Shown here one piece after another: positions 16,105-24,734 of a DNA stretch of 35,689 nucleotides. The stretch is taken from the NCBI GenBank assembly GCA_029979005.1, contig JAPOIJ010000033.1, positions 1-35,689 of the forward strand, written 5' to 3'. Below the pieces are notes generated by a model, which saw nothing but the letters and a program-made list of their open reading frames with translations, was not told where the DNA came from and did not search any database. The translations under genes and the position numbers were made by a program. Each line of letters opens with the position of its first letter. Position 1 is the stretch's first letter. This stretch comes from Planctomycetota bacterium (GTDB lineage: Bacteria; Planctomycetota; Planctomycetia; Pirellulales; Pirellulaceae).

Positions 16105-17037
16105 TCAATCGCGGCTTTGAAGGTACTTGGCTGCGCCAGCGTCCATCAATTTTTGGGCAACGTTTTCGCCAAGTGAGTTTGATTGATTCAAATCACTCGC
16201 TGCTTCACATTCGATCTTGTGTTTTCCATCATGGCTGAGTACCGCGCCTTTGAGTTGGAGTTGTTCGTTATGAAACTGGGTTAACGCACCAACGGGCGAG
16301 AGACAGCCCGCGTACAGCGCTCGAAGCATTGCACGCTCAGCCATTGAGCGGTGGAAACTGATCGGGTCATTGAGACTGGCAATTTTAGAAATTGTCATCG
16401 TATCTGTTTTTCGTGTTTCCAGTCCAAGTGCCCCTTGGCCGACAGCTGGTACCAGTTCATCTGTCGGGAAGGTATAGGCAATTCTATTATCAAAACCGAG
16501 GCGATGAAGCCCGGCGGAGGCAAGGATGATTGCATCAAATTCTCCATCATCCAGTTTTTTTAATCGCGTGTCGACGTTTCCGCGAATGTCCCGAATTTTG
16601 AGGTCTGGACGTAAGTGCAGTATTTGAGCCGCACGTCGGACGCTTCCTGTGCCGATGACACCCTGTGGAGGCAGATTTTGCAAACTAGTGAAGCGGTTGC
16701 TGACCAAGGCATCGGCAACCGTTTCTCGTGGTGGTACCGCTGCAATCGTGAGCTGTGGATGATCTTCCGTAGGCAAGTCCTTTAGACTGTGGACTGCGAG
16801 ATCAATCTCTTCGTTCAAGAGAGCAACCTGAAGTCGTTTTGTGAAAAGGCCTTGCCCGCCAATTTGTGCGAGTGATCCCGTTTTAATATCGCCTTCAGTT
16901 TTGATTTTTATGAGTTCAACACTGATTCCAGTTTTTTCAAGCTCGCTCTTAACCCAATTGCTCTGCCACAAGGCTAATTGGCTGCCGCGTGTGCCGAGGC
17001 GGATATCTGATTTCTTATGAGAATTATTTTGTGTCAT
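16105..17037 (-). CDS. hemC: Hydroxymethylbilane synthase (porphobilinogen deaminase)
   Basis: A 310-residue enzyme joining four porphobilinogen units into hydroxymethylbilane for tetrapyrrole synthesis. The N terminus IRLGTRGSQLALWQ, the catalytic Asp in VHSLKDLPTE, GTGSVRRAAQ, IRGNVDTRL, and the dipyrromethane cofactor Cys245 in LYAGCLSPVGAL are all present. I start at ATG 17037 (MTQNNSHKKS) because the family begins shortly before IRLGTRGS; ATG 17079 would add 14 residues and lies 7 bases after the DUF502 stop. Either way it follows the DUF502 gene closely and is probably cotranscribed with it. Confidence 0.94.
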   Translation of the reverse strand: MTQNNSHKKSDIRLGTRGSQLALWQSNWVKSELEKTGISVELIKIKTEGDIKTGSLAQIGGQGLFTKRLQVALLNEEIDLAVHSLKDLPTEDHPQLTIAAVPPRETVADALVSNRFTSLQNLPPQGVIGTGSVRRAAQILHLRPDLKIRDIRGNVDTRLKKLDDGEFDAIILASAGLHRLGFDNRIAYTFPTDELVPAVGQGALGLETRKTDTMTISKIASLNDPISFHRSMAERAMLRALYAGCLSPVGALTQFHNEQLQLKGAVLSHDGKHKIECEAASDLNQSNSLGENVAQKLMDAGAAKYLQSRD

Positions 17038-17086
17038 ATTTTCTAAGGATGTGCTGAAACTTGGTCGAAAGTCCGGCATGGTCAAA

Positions 17087-18124
17087 TTAGTCGTCGGCTG
17101 CCGCTTTGTTTTCCAGTTGTGGTTTGTTTTTATCCTTCATTTGGAATTCCCCCTCAATTGCCGTCTTGGCAGATTGATGATCCGGCACAACGACGCCGCA
17201 ACTCACACAATACTGGATAGCTTGGTCAATCGTAATGTCGAGATCGACGGTTTCACTTTTGGGAATTGAAATAGTGAATCCGGTGGCCGGCATGGGACTG
17301 GTTGGCATCAAAACTGAGAGCACTGGTTCACCGGCGGCGCGACGGATATCTAGCATGCTTTCTCCTGTTACGAATCCGATAGACCAAATTCCCCGTCGAG
17401 GATACTCAACTGCAACCACACGCGTGAATTGAACATCGGTTTCACTGAAGGCGAAATCCGTGACCTGTTTGACAGATGAGTAAACATTTCGAATGATCGG
17501 CAAACGGTTAATAAGAGATTCAAATTGATGCAAGAAAAAGCGACCAATTCCCGCCGCGAGTAATTTTCCGACAATGTACATGACTCCGAGGAAGATGGCC
17601 AAAAATGCAGGGATCACAAGGTGCCGTTTGAGGTATCGGAGTTGTACGTATCGTTTATAGTAGTCATGCGCAGTAGAGAGATTCGCGGTGCCCGGGTTCG
17701 CATTGACCATTTCAAAGATGTCTAATGGAAGCCATTGATTGTTGAATTGAATCAGTAAGGTTCCGTCGAGTGACGTGTAGAGCTTGCCTTTTGGGTTGGA
17801 TTTAAATCTTTCCTGTACGTTTTCTAATCCGCTGGTCTCAAGTTCAATCATCGAATCTGAGCGGATGTCTTCGATTGCATACGCCAACGCTGTTTCGGAA
17901 AGTGACTCAACCGGAAGTAAAATGGCTCTTTCAATCGTGTTCCATGCCCATGCGAAGAGCATAATTGTGAGCAAGGGCGGGAGCAGGATTCCAAGGCCAC
18001 GTAGCGTTGCAATTCGAAACGGATTAAATGATCGGCGAAACCAACCAGTCCTATTTGACGAGGACTTTTTATTATTCTTTTTGACAGCGGATTTTTTCCG
18101 AGTCGATTTGTTTTCTGAGTTCAT
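17087..18124 (-). CDS. DUF502 family membrane protein
   Basis: A 345-residue inner-membrane protein with a basic Lys/Ser-rich N-terminal tail, a hydrophobic segment (GLGILLPPLLTIMLFAWAW), an insert of about 100 polar residues, and a second membrane segment (VIPAFLAIFLGVMYIVGKLLAAGIG). Then follows the DUF502 core, including PIIRNVYSSVKQVTDF and a C-terminal soluble domain with MPTSPMPATGF. The family is uncharacterised. I use ATG 18124 (MNSENKSTRKK); the longer GTG/ATG-type extension to 18205 encodes a doubtful segment in what looks like intergenic sequence. It lies immediately upstream of hemC. Confidence 0.82.
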   Translation of the reverse strand: MNSENKSTRKKSAVKKNNKKSSSNRTGWFRRSFNPFRIATLRGLGILLPPLLTIMLFAWAWNTIERAILLPVESLSETALAYAIEDIRSDSMIELETSGLENVQERFKSNPKGKLYTSLDGTLLIQFNNQWLPLDIFEMVNANPGTANLSTAHDYYKRYVQLRYLKRHLVIPAFLAIFLGVMYIVGKLLAAGIGRFFLHQFESLINRLPIIRNVYSSVKQVTDFAFSETDVQFTRVVAVEYPRRGIWSIGFVTGESMLDIRRAAGEPVLSVLMPTSPMPATGFTISIPKSETVDLDITIDQAIQYCVSCGVVVPDHQSAKTAIEGEFQMKDKNKPQLENKAAADD

Positions 18125-18232
18125 TAAAAATCGGCAATCCGCGATTGGCGGTAAGCATAAGAAGATTGGCAACGGATAAAGTAACGAGTAACGGGGAATG
18201 GACACCTCGGCGGGGCGCGACGTCGCTACAGT

Positions 18233-19036
18233 TTAGCTGACTCGACCGCCCCTCGCGATGACACCTACATAAACTTTCTCGACTCCGGCGCGAAGTAAAA
18301 TGCGGGAAATTTCGTTGACCGTCGCCCCTGAGGTCATAACATCATCAATTAGAAGAATGTTGGCGCCTTGAAGCGAGGGCTTGCGAGAAACGCGGAAAGC
18401 ATTTTGAACGTTTTTTTCCCGTGAAGTACTGGCGAGCGTTCCTTGCTTTTCCGTGCTTCGTTGGCACTTGAGAATTTCTGGACTGAACTGTCGGTCGCTC
18501 TCCCGCGCGACGGTCTCGGCCAGCATTTCTGCTGCCTGAAATCCTCGCTTTAATCTTCGCCACCAGTGTGTTGGGACAGCAGTAATTAAGTCAATGCTGT
18601 CGATAAATTCAGAATTAAATAATTGGTGCGCCAGTAAGTTACCTAACTGAATTGTCAGAGGTTCGTCGTGCAGATTTTTCATCCGAATGACTAATTTCTG
18701 CAGTGGACCTTGATAGTTTCCAAGTGAAATTGCCTGCGTAAATCGAAAACTTTTTTTAAAGCAGAGCGCACATTTGCGACCCAATGGGGATTGCTGGTTC
18801 AACTCCGCCCCGCAAGTCCAGCAGGTGATGCGGTCTCGATTGACCAAATTTCGAAGGCAATGGTCGCACCAGTGGTCATTAAGCAACGATGCGATTCGCT
18901 CGTGCTTGGAATAGGAAGCCAGTTGGTCTGGCCGACCCTGGAATTTTCGAGTTTTGGATGGGACAATTTCGGATTGGCAATTGACGCATCGAGGCGGGAA
19001 ACAGAGGGTCCGCAAATTCGATGCGATTTCTGGCAT
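18233..19036 (-). CDS. ComF-family phosphoribosyltransferase-like protein
   Basis: A 267-residue cytoplasmic protein. The N-terminal half has four CxxC-type pairs (CVNC, CDHC, CWTC, CALC), likely binding zinc. The C-terminal half is a PRTase fold with the PRPP motif ILLIDDVMTSGATVNE. ComF/GntX proteins take part in DNA uptake in transformable bacteria, but most family members have no assigned substrate. A region of about 25 residues between the first two Cys pairs makes the N terminus longer than usual. The 108-base gap to the DUF502 gene leaves cotranscription possible. Confidence 0.85.
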   Translation of the reverse strand: MPEIASNLRTLCFPPRCVNCQSEIVPSKTRKFQGRPDQLASYSKHERIASLLNDHWCDHCLRNLVNRDRITCWTCGAELNQQSPLGRKCALCFKKSFRFTQAISLGNYQGPLQKLVIRMKNLHDEPLTIQLGNLLAHQLFNSEFIDSIDLITAVPTHWWRRLKRGFQAAEMLAETVARESDRQFSPEILKCQRSTEKQGTLASTSREKNVQNAFRVSRKPSLQGANILLIDDVMTSGATVNEISRILLRAGVEKVYVGVIARGGRVS

Positions 19037-19388
19037 TGCTTTTCCCGTGTTTGCGCTGGTGGTTCGTCTTGCGAAACTGCCGCTACTGCACGTGTCCTAC
19101 GATTGTCAGAGCTGAAAGAAGATAAGTCAATCATTTGCTCGATCTCTTTCAGGAGTCGTGGCTTAAGAGGCAGCGAATTTAAGCGAGGAATGTGCTTGGT
19201 TAACCTCCCATAGGTCTGGTCTGGTTCTGGAAAGTCTCGAAGAGATCCGAGCGGGTTTACGCTAGCAGTACACGGTTGGAATTGATTTGAAAGAAAGTTG
19301 CAGTCGATTGAAAGCCTTAGGCTACCTACAATCAGGCAGAGGTTTCTCCAAACAAGAAAAATAGAATCGCTGGGTAAAAAGCAGAATA
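19037..19388. other. Divergent intergenic region (comF-like / lptF-like)
   Basis: It should hold the promoters for both divergent genes. TTGCAG near 19301 and similar hexamers occur, but no pair with acceptable spacing stands out. No RNA gene, terminator or repeat was recognised. Long open frames crossing it appear to be shadows. Confidence 0.4.
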
Positions 19389-20537
19389 ATGACAATTGTC
19401 GATCGCTATTTACTTTCTGTCTTTTTAAAGACCTTTTTAATTTGCTTTGCCAGTTTCTTTGGCCTTTTCCTTGTTATCGACGGCACGGGAAATGCTGATG
19501 AAATTGCCGCAATCGCGGAAGCAGATGGGTTGCCTTCCGCGATCTTCGATCGTTACTACCCACAATGCGCTGCCCGTTTCAACGAACTCGCAGGCGTGTT
19601 TATTTTGGTGGCAGCAATTTTCTCGATTAGTTTGTTGCAGCGAAATCGAGAAGTCACGGCAATCGAGGCTGCAGGAATCAATAAGCTGAGGATTTTTAAG
19701 GTAGTTTTTGTTGCCGCCGCAATGATCATTGCGTTGACTGTATTGAGTCGTGAAGTTTTGATTCCAAGAGTAGGCGACTGTTTAACCATGGATTGGCAAG
19801 AGTGGACTGAATGGAAGACATCCTCTAAAGATTCGAGAACATTTAACGAGAAGATTGATTACAAAACAGGCGTTGTTTTTTCAGGTGCTTCGCTTTTGCT
19901 TATGCAAAATAAGATCGTGGCACCTGAGGTGAGGATTCCTAGTGAGCTAGAATCGGAATTCCAAAAAATAAAAGCCGAATTTGCTGAGTTCGAGGTTGCG
20001 GATTCGGATAGACCTGCCGGATTTCGTTTTCACAAAGTGAGTTATCCCAAACAGCTGCATGAAGTGAATTCTGTGAAAAGCAACAAGGGTGAGACAATAG
20101 TTTTTACTCCGATGGATTCCGATTGGTTGTATAACAATCAGTGTTTTCTTGCGACAGAAATAAATACGAAAAAAATGCTCTTCAGTTCCGATGCTAAGTA
20201 CAAATCAACCCCGGAATTGATTGGCGAATTGAAAGCGCCAAAAAGAAGGAAGGCGAATGAATTGGCAGTCGAACTTCATTCAAGGTTTTTGAAGCCGGTA
20301 ATGGATTTCACATTACTTTTGTTTGGATTGCCTTTGGTCATTCGAAAGTTAGAAAAAAATGTCGTGTCTGGCGTTCTGGGTGGATTCGGTGTGATCGTGT
20401 TATTCCTGTTACTGGAAATGACTTGTCGCTCGCTTGGTGTCAATGATGTGATCAGATCTCCTGCTCTTTCTGCCTGGTTGCCATTGATGATTCTATTTCC
20501 CGTTTCGTTGATATTCATGCGGGATCTCACGCGTTGA
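19389..20537 (+). CDS. LptF/LptG-family permease
   Basis: A 382-residue membrane protein of the family that forms the inner-membrane part of the LPS transporter (LptB2FG). It has the typical N terminus VDRYLLSVFLKTFLICFASFFGLFLVID, two more membrane segments around residues 70-130 (with RNREVTAIEAAGINKLRIFK, the coupling region to the ATPase), a periplasmic beta domain in the middle, and three C-terminal helices (FTLLLFGLPLVI onward). Which of LptF or LptG it is cannot be decided. No LptB ATPase or partner permease lies nearby. ATG 19389 fits the family start. Confidence 0.85.
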   Translation: MTIVDRYLLSVFLKTFLICFASFFGLFLVIDGTGNADEIAAIAEADGLPSAIFDRYYPQCAARFNELAGVFILVAAIFSISLLQRNREVTAIEAAGINKLRIFKVVFVAAAMIIALTVLSREVLIPRVGDCLTMDWQEWTEWKTSSKDSRTFNEKIDYKTGVVFSGASLLLMQNKIVAPEVRIPSELESEFQKIKAEFAEFEVADSDRPAGFRFHKVSYPKQLHEVNSVKSNKGETIVFTPMDSDWLYNNQCFLATEINTKKMLFSSDAKYKSTPELIGELKAPKRRKANELAVELHSRFLKPVMDFTLLLFGLPLVIRKLEKNVVSGVLGGFGVIVLFLLLEMTCRSLGVNDVIRSPALSAWLPLMILFPVSLIFMRDLTR

Positions 20538-20646
20538 ATTATCATTGAACTAGGATTCTGAGCAGATAAATAATTAGCTTAGAATAGCACGCAACGGACG
20601 GAGTGTTTTCGGTTTTCGGTTTAATTGACAAACAGAGGTGTTGGGA

Positions 20647-21294
20647 ATGAGAAGATTTATCTGTGCTACTCTGATATTCACTGTTGCGGTTATTTTGGGG
20701 TGTGATGGTGACCAGCTTTCGAAGAATGAAGAAAGGCAAGCAGCTCAGAATGAAAAAGTGAAGGCCGCACTTGAAAATCAAAGCCGGCAAGCGTTGAGCA
20801 AGCCGCCTGAATTAGAGGAAAAGAACCTAGTAGAGCCGACGGGTAAGTACGGTGCAGAAAATCTTCTGGTGGCAACGGAGGTTTTGGAAACAGCGTTGAA
20901 GTCAGCCAAGTCGGAAAACAAGGCCGTTTTGGTTCATTTTACCGCGGATTGGTGAGGATGGTGTCACAAACTCGAGGAGTTCCTCGTGAAGAACAGCCCC
21001 CTGTTTGAAGACAATTACCAGATTATTGCGATCGCGACTGACAAGATGGACGGCGGACAAGAAATGTTCGATCAGATGAAAAAGGATCGTTCCGGTGGTA
21101 TGCCCTGGATGGTAATTCTTGATGGCGATGGGAAAGAGCTCATAACCTCCGTCGGTCCAGAAGGCAATGTTGGCTGTCCAGTTAAACCAGATGAAGTTGA
21201 TTATTTTGTGGAAATGATTAGGTCAACCTCATCTTCGGACGAGCAGCGTTTGGAGGAGATTCGTGAGGCGCTCTTGGAGCGTAAGAGCGACTAA
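20647..21294 (+). CDS. Thioredoxin-fold lipoprotein, candidate selenoprotein (in-frame TGA = Sec103)
   Basis: Read through the TGA at 20953-20955, this is one 215-residue protein. The N terminus is a lipoprotein signal (VAVILGC, Cys19). A charged linker follows, then a thioredoxin-like domain: VLVHFTADW, then TGA-Gly-Trp-Cys-His-Lys, then the cis-Pro region GGMPWMVILDGDGKEL and the tail VGCPVKPDEVDYF. The TGA falls exactly on the first Cys of the CxxC redox motif; the resolving Cys is residue 106. Frame and conserved residues continue undisturbed for 113 codons after it. A hairpin fitting a bacterial SECIS follows. ATG 20647 has AGAGG eight bases upstream. Probable role: thiol or selenol redox reactions at the membrane. 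Alternatives are a nonsense mutation or a sequencing error; no selenium gene lies in the window. Confidence 0.72.
20953..20988 (+). promoter_or_regulatory. Candidate bacterial SECIS element
   Basis: The TGA (20953-20955) is followed after 22 bases by the apical loop AGTT (20978-20981), closed by a perfect 5-bp stem CGAGG/CCTCG (20973-20977 with 20982-20986). Below it is a T-T mismatch and a C-G pair (20971 with 20988). From memory, bacterial SECIS elements need a small loop with a G among its first two bases, roughly 16-37 nt after the UGA; this one complies. SelB binding is inferred. Confidence 0.6.
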
Positions 21295-21367
21295 AAGCGA
21301 TAGTCAGCCAGCTCGCTGAAAGTCAAACGTTGGCATTTCGTGAGGCATTGGTGGCAGAGGTTAACCA

Positions 21368-22165
21368 TTAAATATTGAGAAGTGGGGTCGCTTGTTTAAG
21401 TAAATCCGCAGTCGCTGCGGTACAAAAAAATGGTCTCTCTAAATCGATTTTGTGGCCTCGGAAATCAGCCACCACGGCGCCGGCTTCACGGGCGATTAGC
21501 CAGCCCGCAGCAACATCCCATTGCGAGAGACTGGTTGCCCAGTAGCCATCAGCGCGGCCGCAAGCGACATAGCAAAGATTGAGGGCAGCAGATCCGAGTC
21601 GACGAATGCTGCCTACGTTTTCCAGCATGTTCAGAAATCGTACGACTTCCGGATTGGTTCGAGTCATGCCGCGTGGAAAACCGAACACAAACAGTGACTT
21701 GCCAAGCTCCTTGCAGCCACTTGCATGAATGGAATCGCCATTCAATTTCGCCCCCTGTCCTCGCGCCGCCCAGTAACATTCGTCCAGCACTGGATCCAAT
21801 ACCGTGCCAACGAGTGGCGTAGTTCGATGATATAACGCGATGGAAACCGCGAAAGATCGGAGGCCATGGACATAGTTGGTCGTTCCATCAAGCGGATCGA
21901 CTATCCAGCATAAATCCGAATGCGATGGTTCTTGCGGTTCATCGGTTGCCTCCTCTCCGATAAATCGATGATCGGGAAATTCAGAGTTTAAGAATTCTTG
22001 AATTACTTGCTGAGACTCGAGATCGGCCTGCGTTACTAAGTCCCGGAAACCTTTTTCCTGAGTGGTGGTTTTTCCCATCCATTTCAAAAGAACTTGGCCA
22101 CCTCGCCTGGCCGCTTCTCGGCTGGCCGTTGAGTAGGTTTCGAGTTCGTCGGGGCTAATTGTCAT
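21368..22165 (-). CDS. Inositol monophosphatase family protein
   Basis: A 265-residue Mg-dependent sugar/inositol phosphatase. Metal-binding motifs are complete: FIGEEATDE, WIVDPLDGTTNYVHG, and the C-terminal QWDVAAGWLIAREAGAVV. Family members hydrolyse inositol-1-phosphate, histidinol phosphate, PAP or fructose bisphosphate; the overall pattern is closest to SuhB/IMPase, but the substrate cannot be fixed. ATG 22165 gives a normal N terminus. It is divergent from the acylphosphatase gene and converges with the selenoprotein gene. Confidence 0.9.
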   Translation of the reverse strand: MTISPDELETYSTASREAARRGGQVLLKWMGKTTTQEKGFRDLVTQADLESQQVIQEFLNSEFPDHRFIGEEATDEPQEPSHSDLCWIVDPLDGTTNYVHGLRSFAVSIALYHRTTPLVGTVLDPVLDECYWAARGQGAKLNGDSIHASGCKELGKSLFVFGFPRGMTRTNPEVVRFLNMLENVGSIRRLGSAALNLCYVACGRADGYWATSLSQWDVAAGWLIAREAGAVVADFRGHKIDLERPFFCTAATADLLKQATPLLNI

Positions 22166-22201
22166 GGGTTGTTTTCAGTGGTTTGTCTGAGGTTCGGATC
22201 G

Positions 22202-22230
22202 TCTGCAGAACTAATCTTCTGCAAAACTAA
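22202..22230. repeat. Short direct repeat, 16-bp period
   Basis: TCTGCAGAACTAA (22202-22214) recurs as TCTGCAAAACTAA (22218-22230) just upstream of the inositol monophosphatase start, in the divergent promoter region. It may be a regulator site; evidence is limited to the repeat itself. Confidence 0.5.
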
Positions 22231-22393
22231 GTAGCGCCTAATTAGCAAGTCCGTGTACTTGCATATTTGGAAATCCTATTCGCGCAAAAAAGCGGGGGCG
22301 AAACGGTGCTCTCCCCCAGCGGTTGTAACTTGAATTCGGGGGCAGGGAAAGTAGATTGGGGCTGAGGGGACCAAGGTCATAGGGGGTGAGGAA

Positions 22394-22666
22394 ATGTTGC
22401 GAGGATCGGAGATTTTTTTTTCTGGCCGAGTTCAGGGAGTCGGATTCCGGTATACGGCAAAGCAGTTATCTCGCCGGTATAGCGTCGCAGGAACGATTGA
22501 GAACCTTTTAGATGGCCGTGTGAAATTGGTCGTTGAAGGTGAACTATCGCAAATTGACGGGTTTCTCGAGGCTCTGCTGGAAGAAAACCGTGGTACTGTT
22601 GCGAATACGGAAAGAATCGGAAAACCCTATCGGGGTGAGTTTACGGGCTTCGAAATCATCGGTTGA
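22394..22666 (+). CDS. acyP: Acylphosphatase
   Basis: A 90-residue enzyme hydrolysing acyl phosphates such as carbamoyl phosphate or 1,3-bisphosphoglycerate. It carries the phosphate-binding loop GRVQGVGFRYTA with the catalytic Arg, and the catalytic Asn in GTIENLLDGRVKLVVEG. Length is exactly that of the family. GTGAGG precedes the ATG. Its physiological role is generally unclear; no operon partner lies close, since the next gene begins 178 bases later with its own promoter. Confidence 0.95.
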   Translation: MLRGSEIFFSGRVQGVGFRYTAKQLSRRYSVAGTIENLLDGRVKLVVEGELSQIDGFLEALLEENRGTVANTERIGKPYRGEFTGFEIIG

Positions 22667-22731
22667 ATCAGCGTATTCGGAACCATTGAACCTCCCTTTG
22701 CCCTACTCTGGTATTTGCATCCACTCTCCCT

Positions 22732-22760
22732 TTGAAGAATCTGAACAATGTGAGCATAAT
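22732..22760 (+). promoter_or_regulatory. Sigma-70-type promoter of the ABC permease gene
   Basis: TTGAAG (22732-22737), a 17-base spacer, and CATAAT (22755-22760). This predicts a start near 22767, about 78 bases before the ATG at 22845. Pattern-based only. Confidence 0.45.
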
Positions 22761-22844
22761 ATCCGTAGACACAAGGATATATCTCCCTCCTGTGTAAAAA
22801 ATGCCGTAATTTCCACTTGGCTTCACTAATAAGACGACATCAGC

Positions 22845-24605
22845 ATGACTAGCGTCCCCTTTCTTATTGCTCAAAACATTAAAGTAACGAACTGGTTGAC
22901 ACCCGTCTGGCTAGTTTCTTTGGGCATCACGATCGGCTTCATCTTTGTACTGCTGATGATGGCCAAGATTCTGGTTTTTCAACGGGTCAAGTTTTTTAAT
23001 ACGGTAAGCGAAGATTCACGGAAGTATGCCATTTTCGGTTTGCTCACAGGTGGTGTCTATTTTGGTCTCTTCACGTGGTTTTTGGCATGGAGAACCGGGA
23101 GTGTCTTTTCGTCGGAAGCGGTAATGCCGCTCTGTTTTGCGTTTCCAATCTCTATGTTCGTTGGATTTGGTGCTTGGCGGCTGATTGCCAGACGAATGAT
23201 TGGTGAAACATCCGGGCTTTTCCGAGAGGGATTCCTCAGTTGGGTAAACAAGGTCTGCATTTCGATGGTCGTCTTTACCGTCCTCGGGTTCATTCTTGCT
23301 TCATACAACGGATTTGGTTTTATTAAATTCGTCGATCAGCCAAGTGAGTTGGTTGAGTCTTTGACGCGGCTGCCGTTTACCGGAAAGTTTGAAAAATCGT
23401 TCACCGTGCCTGCATCGACGACACCGGATGGTGGACTCGGTGTGGATGTTAATTTCGACGGTGCTGAATTACAAATCTTTGGAATTCAATCGAATGAACG
23501 ATTGGACATGGCTGTGTTTCCAATCGATGAAGCGGCCACCACCGGGATTGTCGATATTCAGCCCGGAACGGATGAGATGATTTTGAGGCAGCGTGTTGAT
23601 GGTCGGGGTCCTATTCCTCTCGACCAAATTGATAAACTCTATTTCAGGTATATGGGGAAAGCGGGAACCGAGGCGACGGTTAACATTTCATGGCTGGTAA
23701 CTCCCATCTACCAAGAGGTTGGCGTTGTGCCGAGCGTCGCGGTATTTGTATTTGCGATCTACCTGTTCTACCTGACCTTCGCGACAATGTGTCCAAAGGT
23801 GTTCGCCATCGCGCACTCAACGTTTAAAACAGAAGTCAATCAACCTTTGTTTTTGCTCATCTTAGTAATTGGAGCGTTGTTCACTGTCGGCTCGATTTAT
23901 GTTCCCTACAATACGTTTGGTGAAGACATCAAAATGTACAAGGATTCGGGTTTAACCCTGATTCGTGTCCTTGCGATTTTCCTCGCGATTTGGGCGGCGA
24001 GTAAGTCCGTCGCGGAAGAGATTGAGGGAAGAACTGCGTTGACAGTCCTTTCGAAACCCGTGGGGCGACGACAGTTCATTTTTGGAAAGTTTACCGGGAT
24101 CTCCATGGCCATCGCTGTGATGTTTATCGTTCTCGGTTTATGGTTTGTGATTTGGACTTCCTACAAACCGATTTACGACTACCAGGAAGCGTCCAAAGGG
24201 CTATGTGAATGGCCTCAGTGTTTCCTTGAATCGGTTAGGGTGATTCCCGGTGTATTTCTTTGTTTCCTCGAAGTATTGATTTTTGTTGCGATAAGCGTTG
24301 CGATTTCAACACGTTTTGGAATACTCGCGAATTTCCTGATCTGTTTTTCGGTCTACGTGCTTGGGCATCTGACTCCACTGTTAGTCCAGTCGTCGCTTGC
24401 AGAATTTGAACCGGTTGTCGTGTTTGGAAACTTGATTGCGATTGTGTTCCCAGTCCTTAACCACTTTGATATTCAAGCGGCGATCAATACAAATTCAATA
24501 GTGCCGTACTCCTATATGGGATGGTCGATCATCTACACCTTCCTCTATGGTGCAATGGCAATGCTTCTGGCGTTGGTGCTGTTTGAAGATCGTGATCTTG
24601 CCTAA
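22845..24605 (+). CDS. ABC-2-type transporter permease
   Basis: A 586-residue multi-pass inner-membrane protein. N-terminal helices (LVSLGITIGFIFVLLMMAKIL and others to about residue 155) precede a soluble insert of roughly 120 residues (about 160-285). An ABC-2 permease core follows, with the family-typical stretch EEIEGRTALTVLSKPVGRRQFIFGK before further helices and a final GWSIIYTFLYGAMAMLLALVLFEDRDL. Such permeases pair with an ATP-binding subunit, but none is in the window; it may be encoded upstream elsewhere or shared. Substrate is unknown. Start at ATG 22845 has no clear ribosome site. Confidence 0.8.
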   Translation: MTSVPFLIAQNIKVTNWLTPVWLVSLGITIGFIFVLLMMAKILVFQRVKFFNTVSEDSRKYAIFGLLTGGVYFGLFTWFLAWRTGSVFSSEAVMPLCFAFPISMFVGFGAWRLIARRMIGETSGLFREGFLSWVNKVCISMVVFTVLGFILASYNGFGFIKFVDQPSELVESLTRLPFTGKFEKSFTVPASTTPDGGLGVDVNFDGAELQIFGIQSNERLDMAVFPIDEAATTGIVDIQPGTDEMILRQRVDGRGPIPLDQIDKLYFRYMGKAGTEATVNISWLVTPIYQEVGVVPSVAVFVFAIYLFYLTFATMCPKVFAIAHSTFKTEVNQPLFLLILVIGALFTVGSIYVPYNTFGEDIKMYKDSGLTLIRVLAIFLAIWAASKSVAEEIEGRTALTVLSKPVGRRQFIFGKFTGISMAIAVMFIVLGLWFVIWTSYKPIYDYQEASKGLCEWPQCFLESVRVIPGVFLCFLEVLIFVAISVAISTRFGILANFLICFSVYVLGHLTPLLVQSSLAEFEPVVVFGNLIAIVFPVLNHFDIQAAINTNSIVPYSYMGWSIIYTFLYGAMAMLLALVLFEDRDLA

Positions 24606-24734
24606 ACCTTGAACCGATTCGCCGGCGTTCAGCACTGTGTGATTAACGCTTGAAGAAAGCCGGCTGCCGGCGCGTTCCTGTTCGGCTCTCTCACAGGCTT
24701 TGTTGCAATCGACTTGCCTGCGGATCACTCGTTT

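Noticed and set aside
18180..18195. GTTAC repeats on the minus strand upstream of the DUF502 gene
   Set aside because: The half-sites are 8 bp apart rather than 11 and have no -10 at the matching distance, so they do not fit the response-regulator box.
18799..19395. 198-codon minus-strand ORF overlapping the comF-like gene
   Set aside because: It lies in another frame over a clear ComF coding region and a promoter region, and shows no recognisable domain or sensible start.
20986..21294. Separate 102-residue gene starting at GTG 20986
   Set aside because: It is the C-terminal half of the thioredoxin-like protein, without the N-terminal strand or redox motif; reading through the TGA gives one coherent protein.
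24620..24672. CGCCGGC/GCCGGCG inverted repeat between convergent genes as a terminator
   Set aside because: The loop is 39 bases and no T-run follows on either strand, so an intrinsic terminator is not supported.
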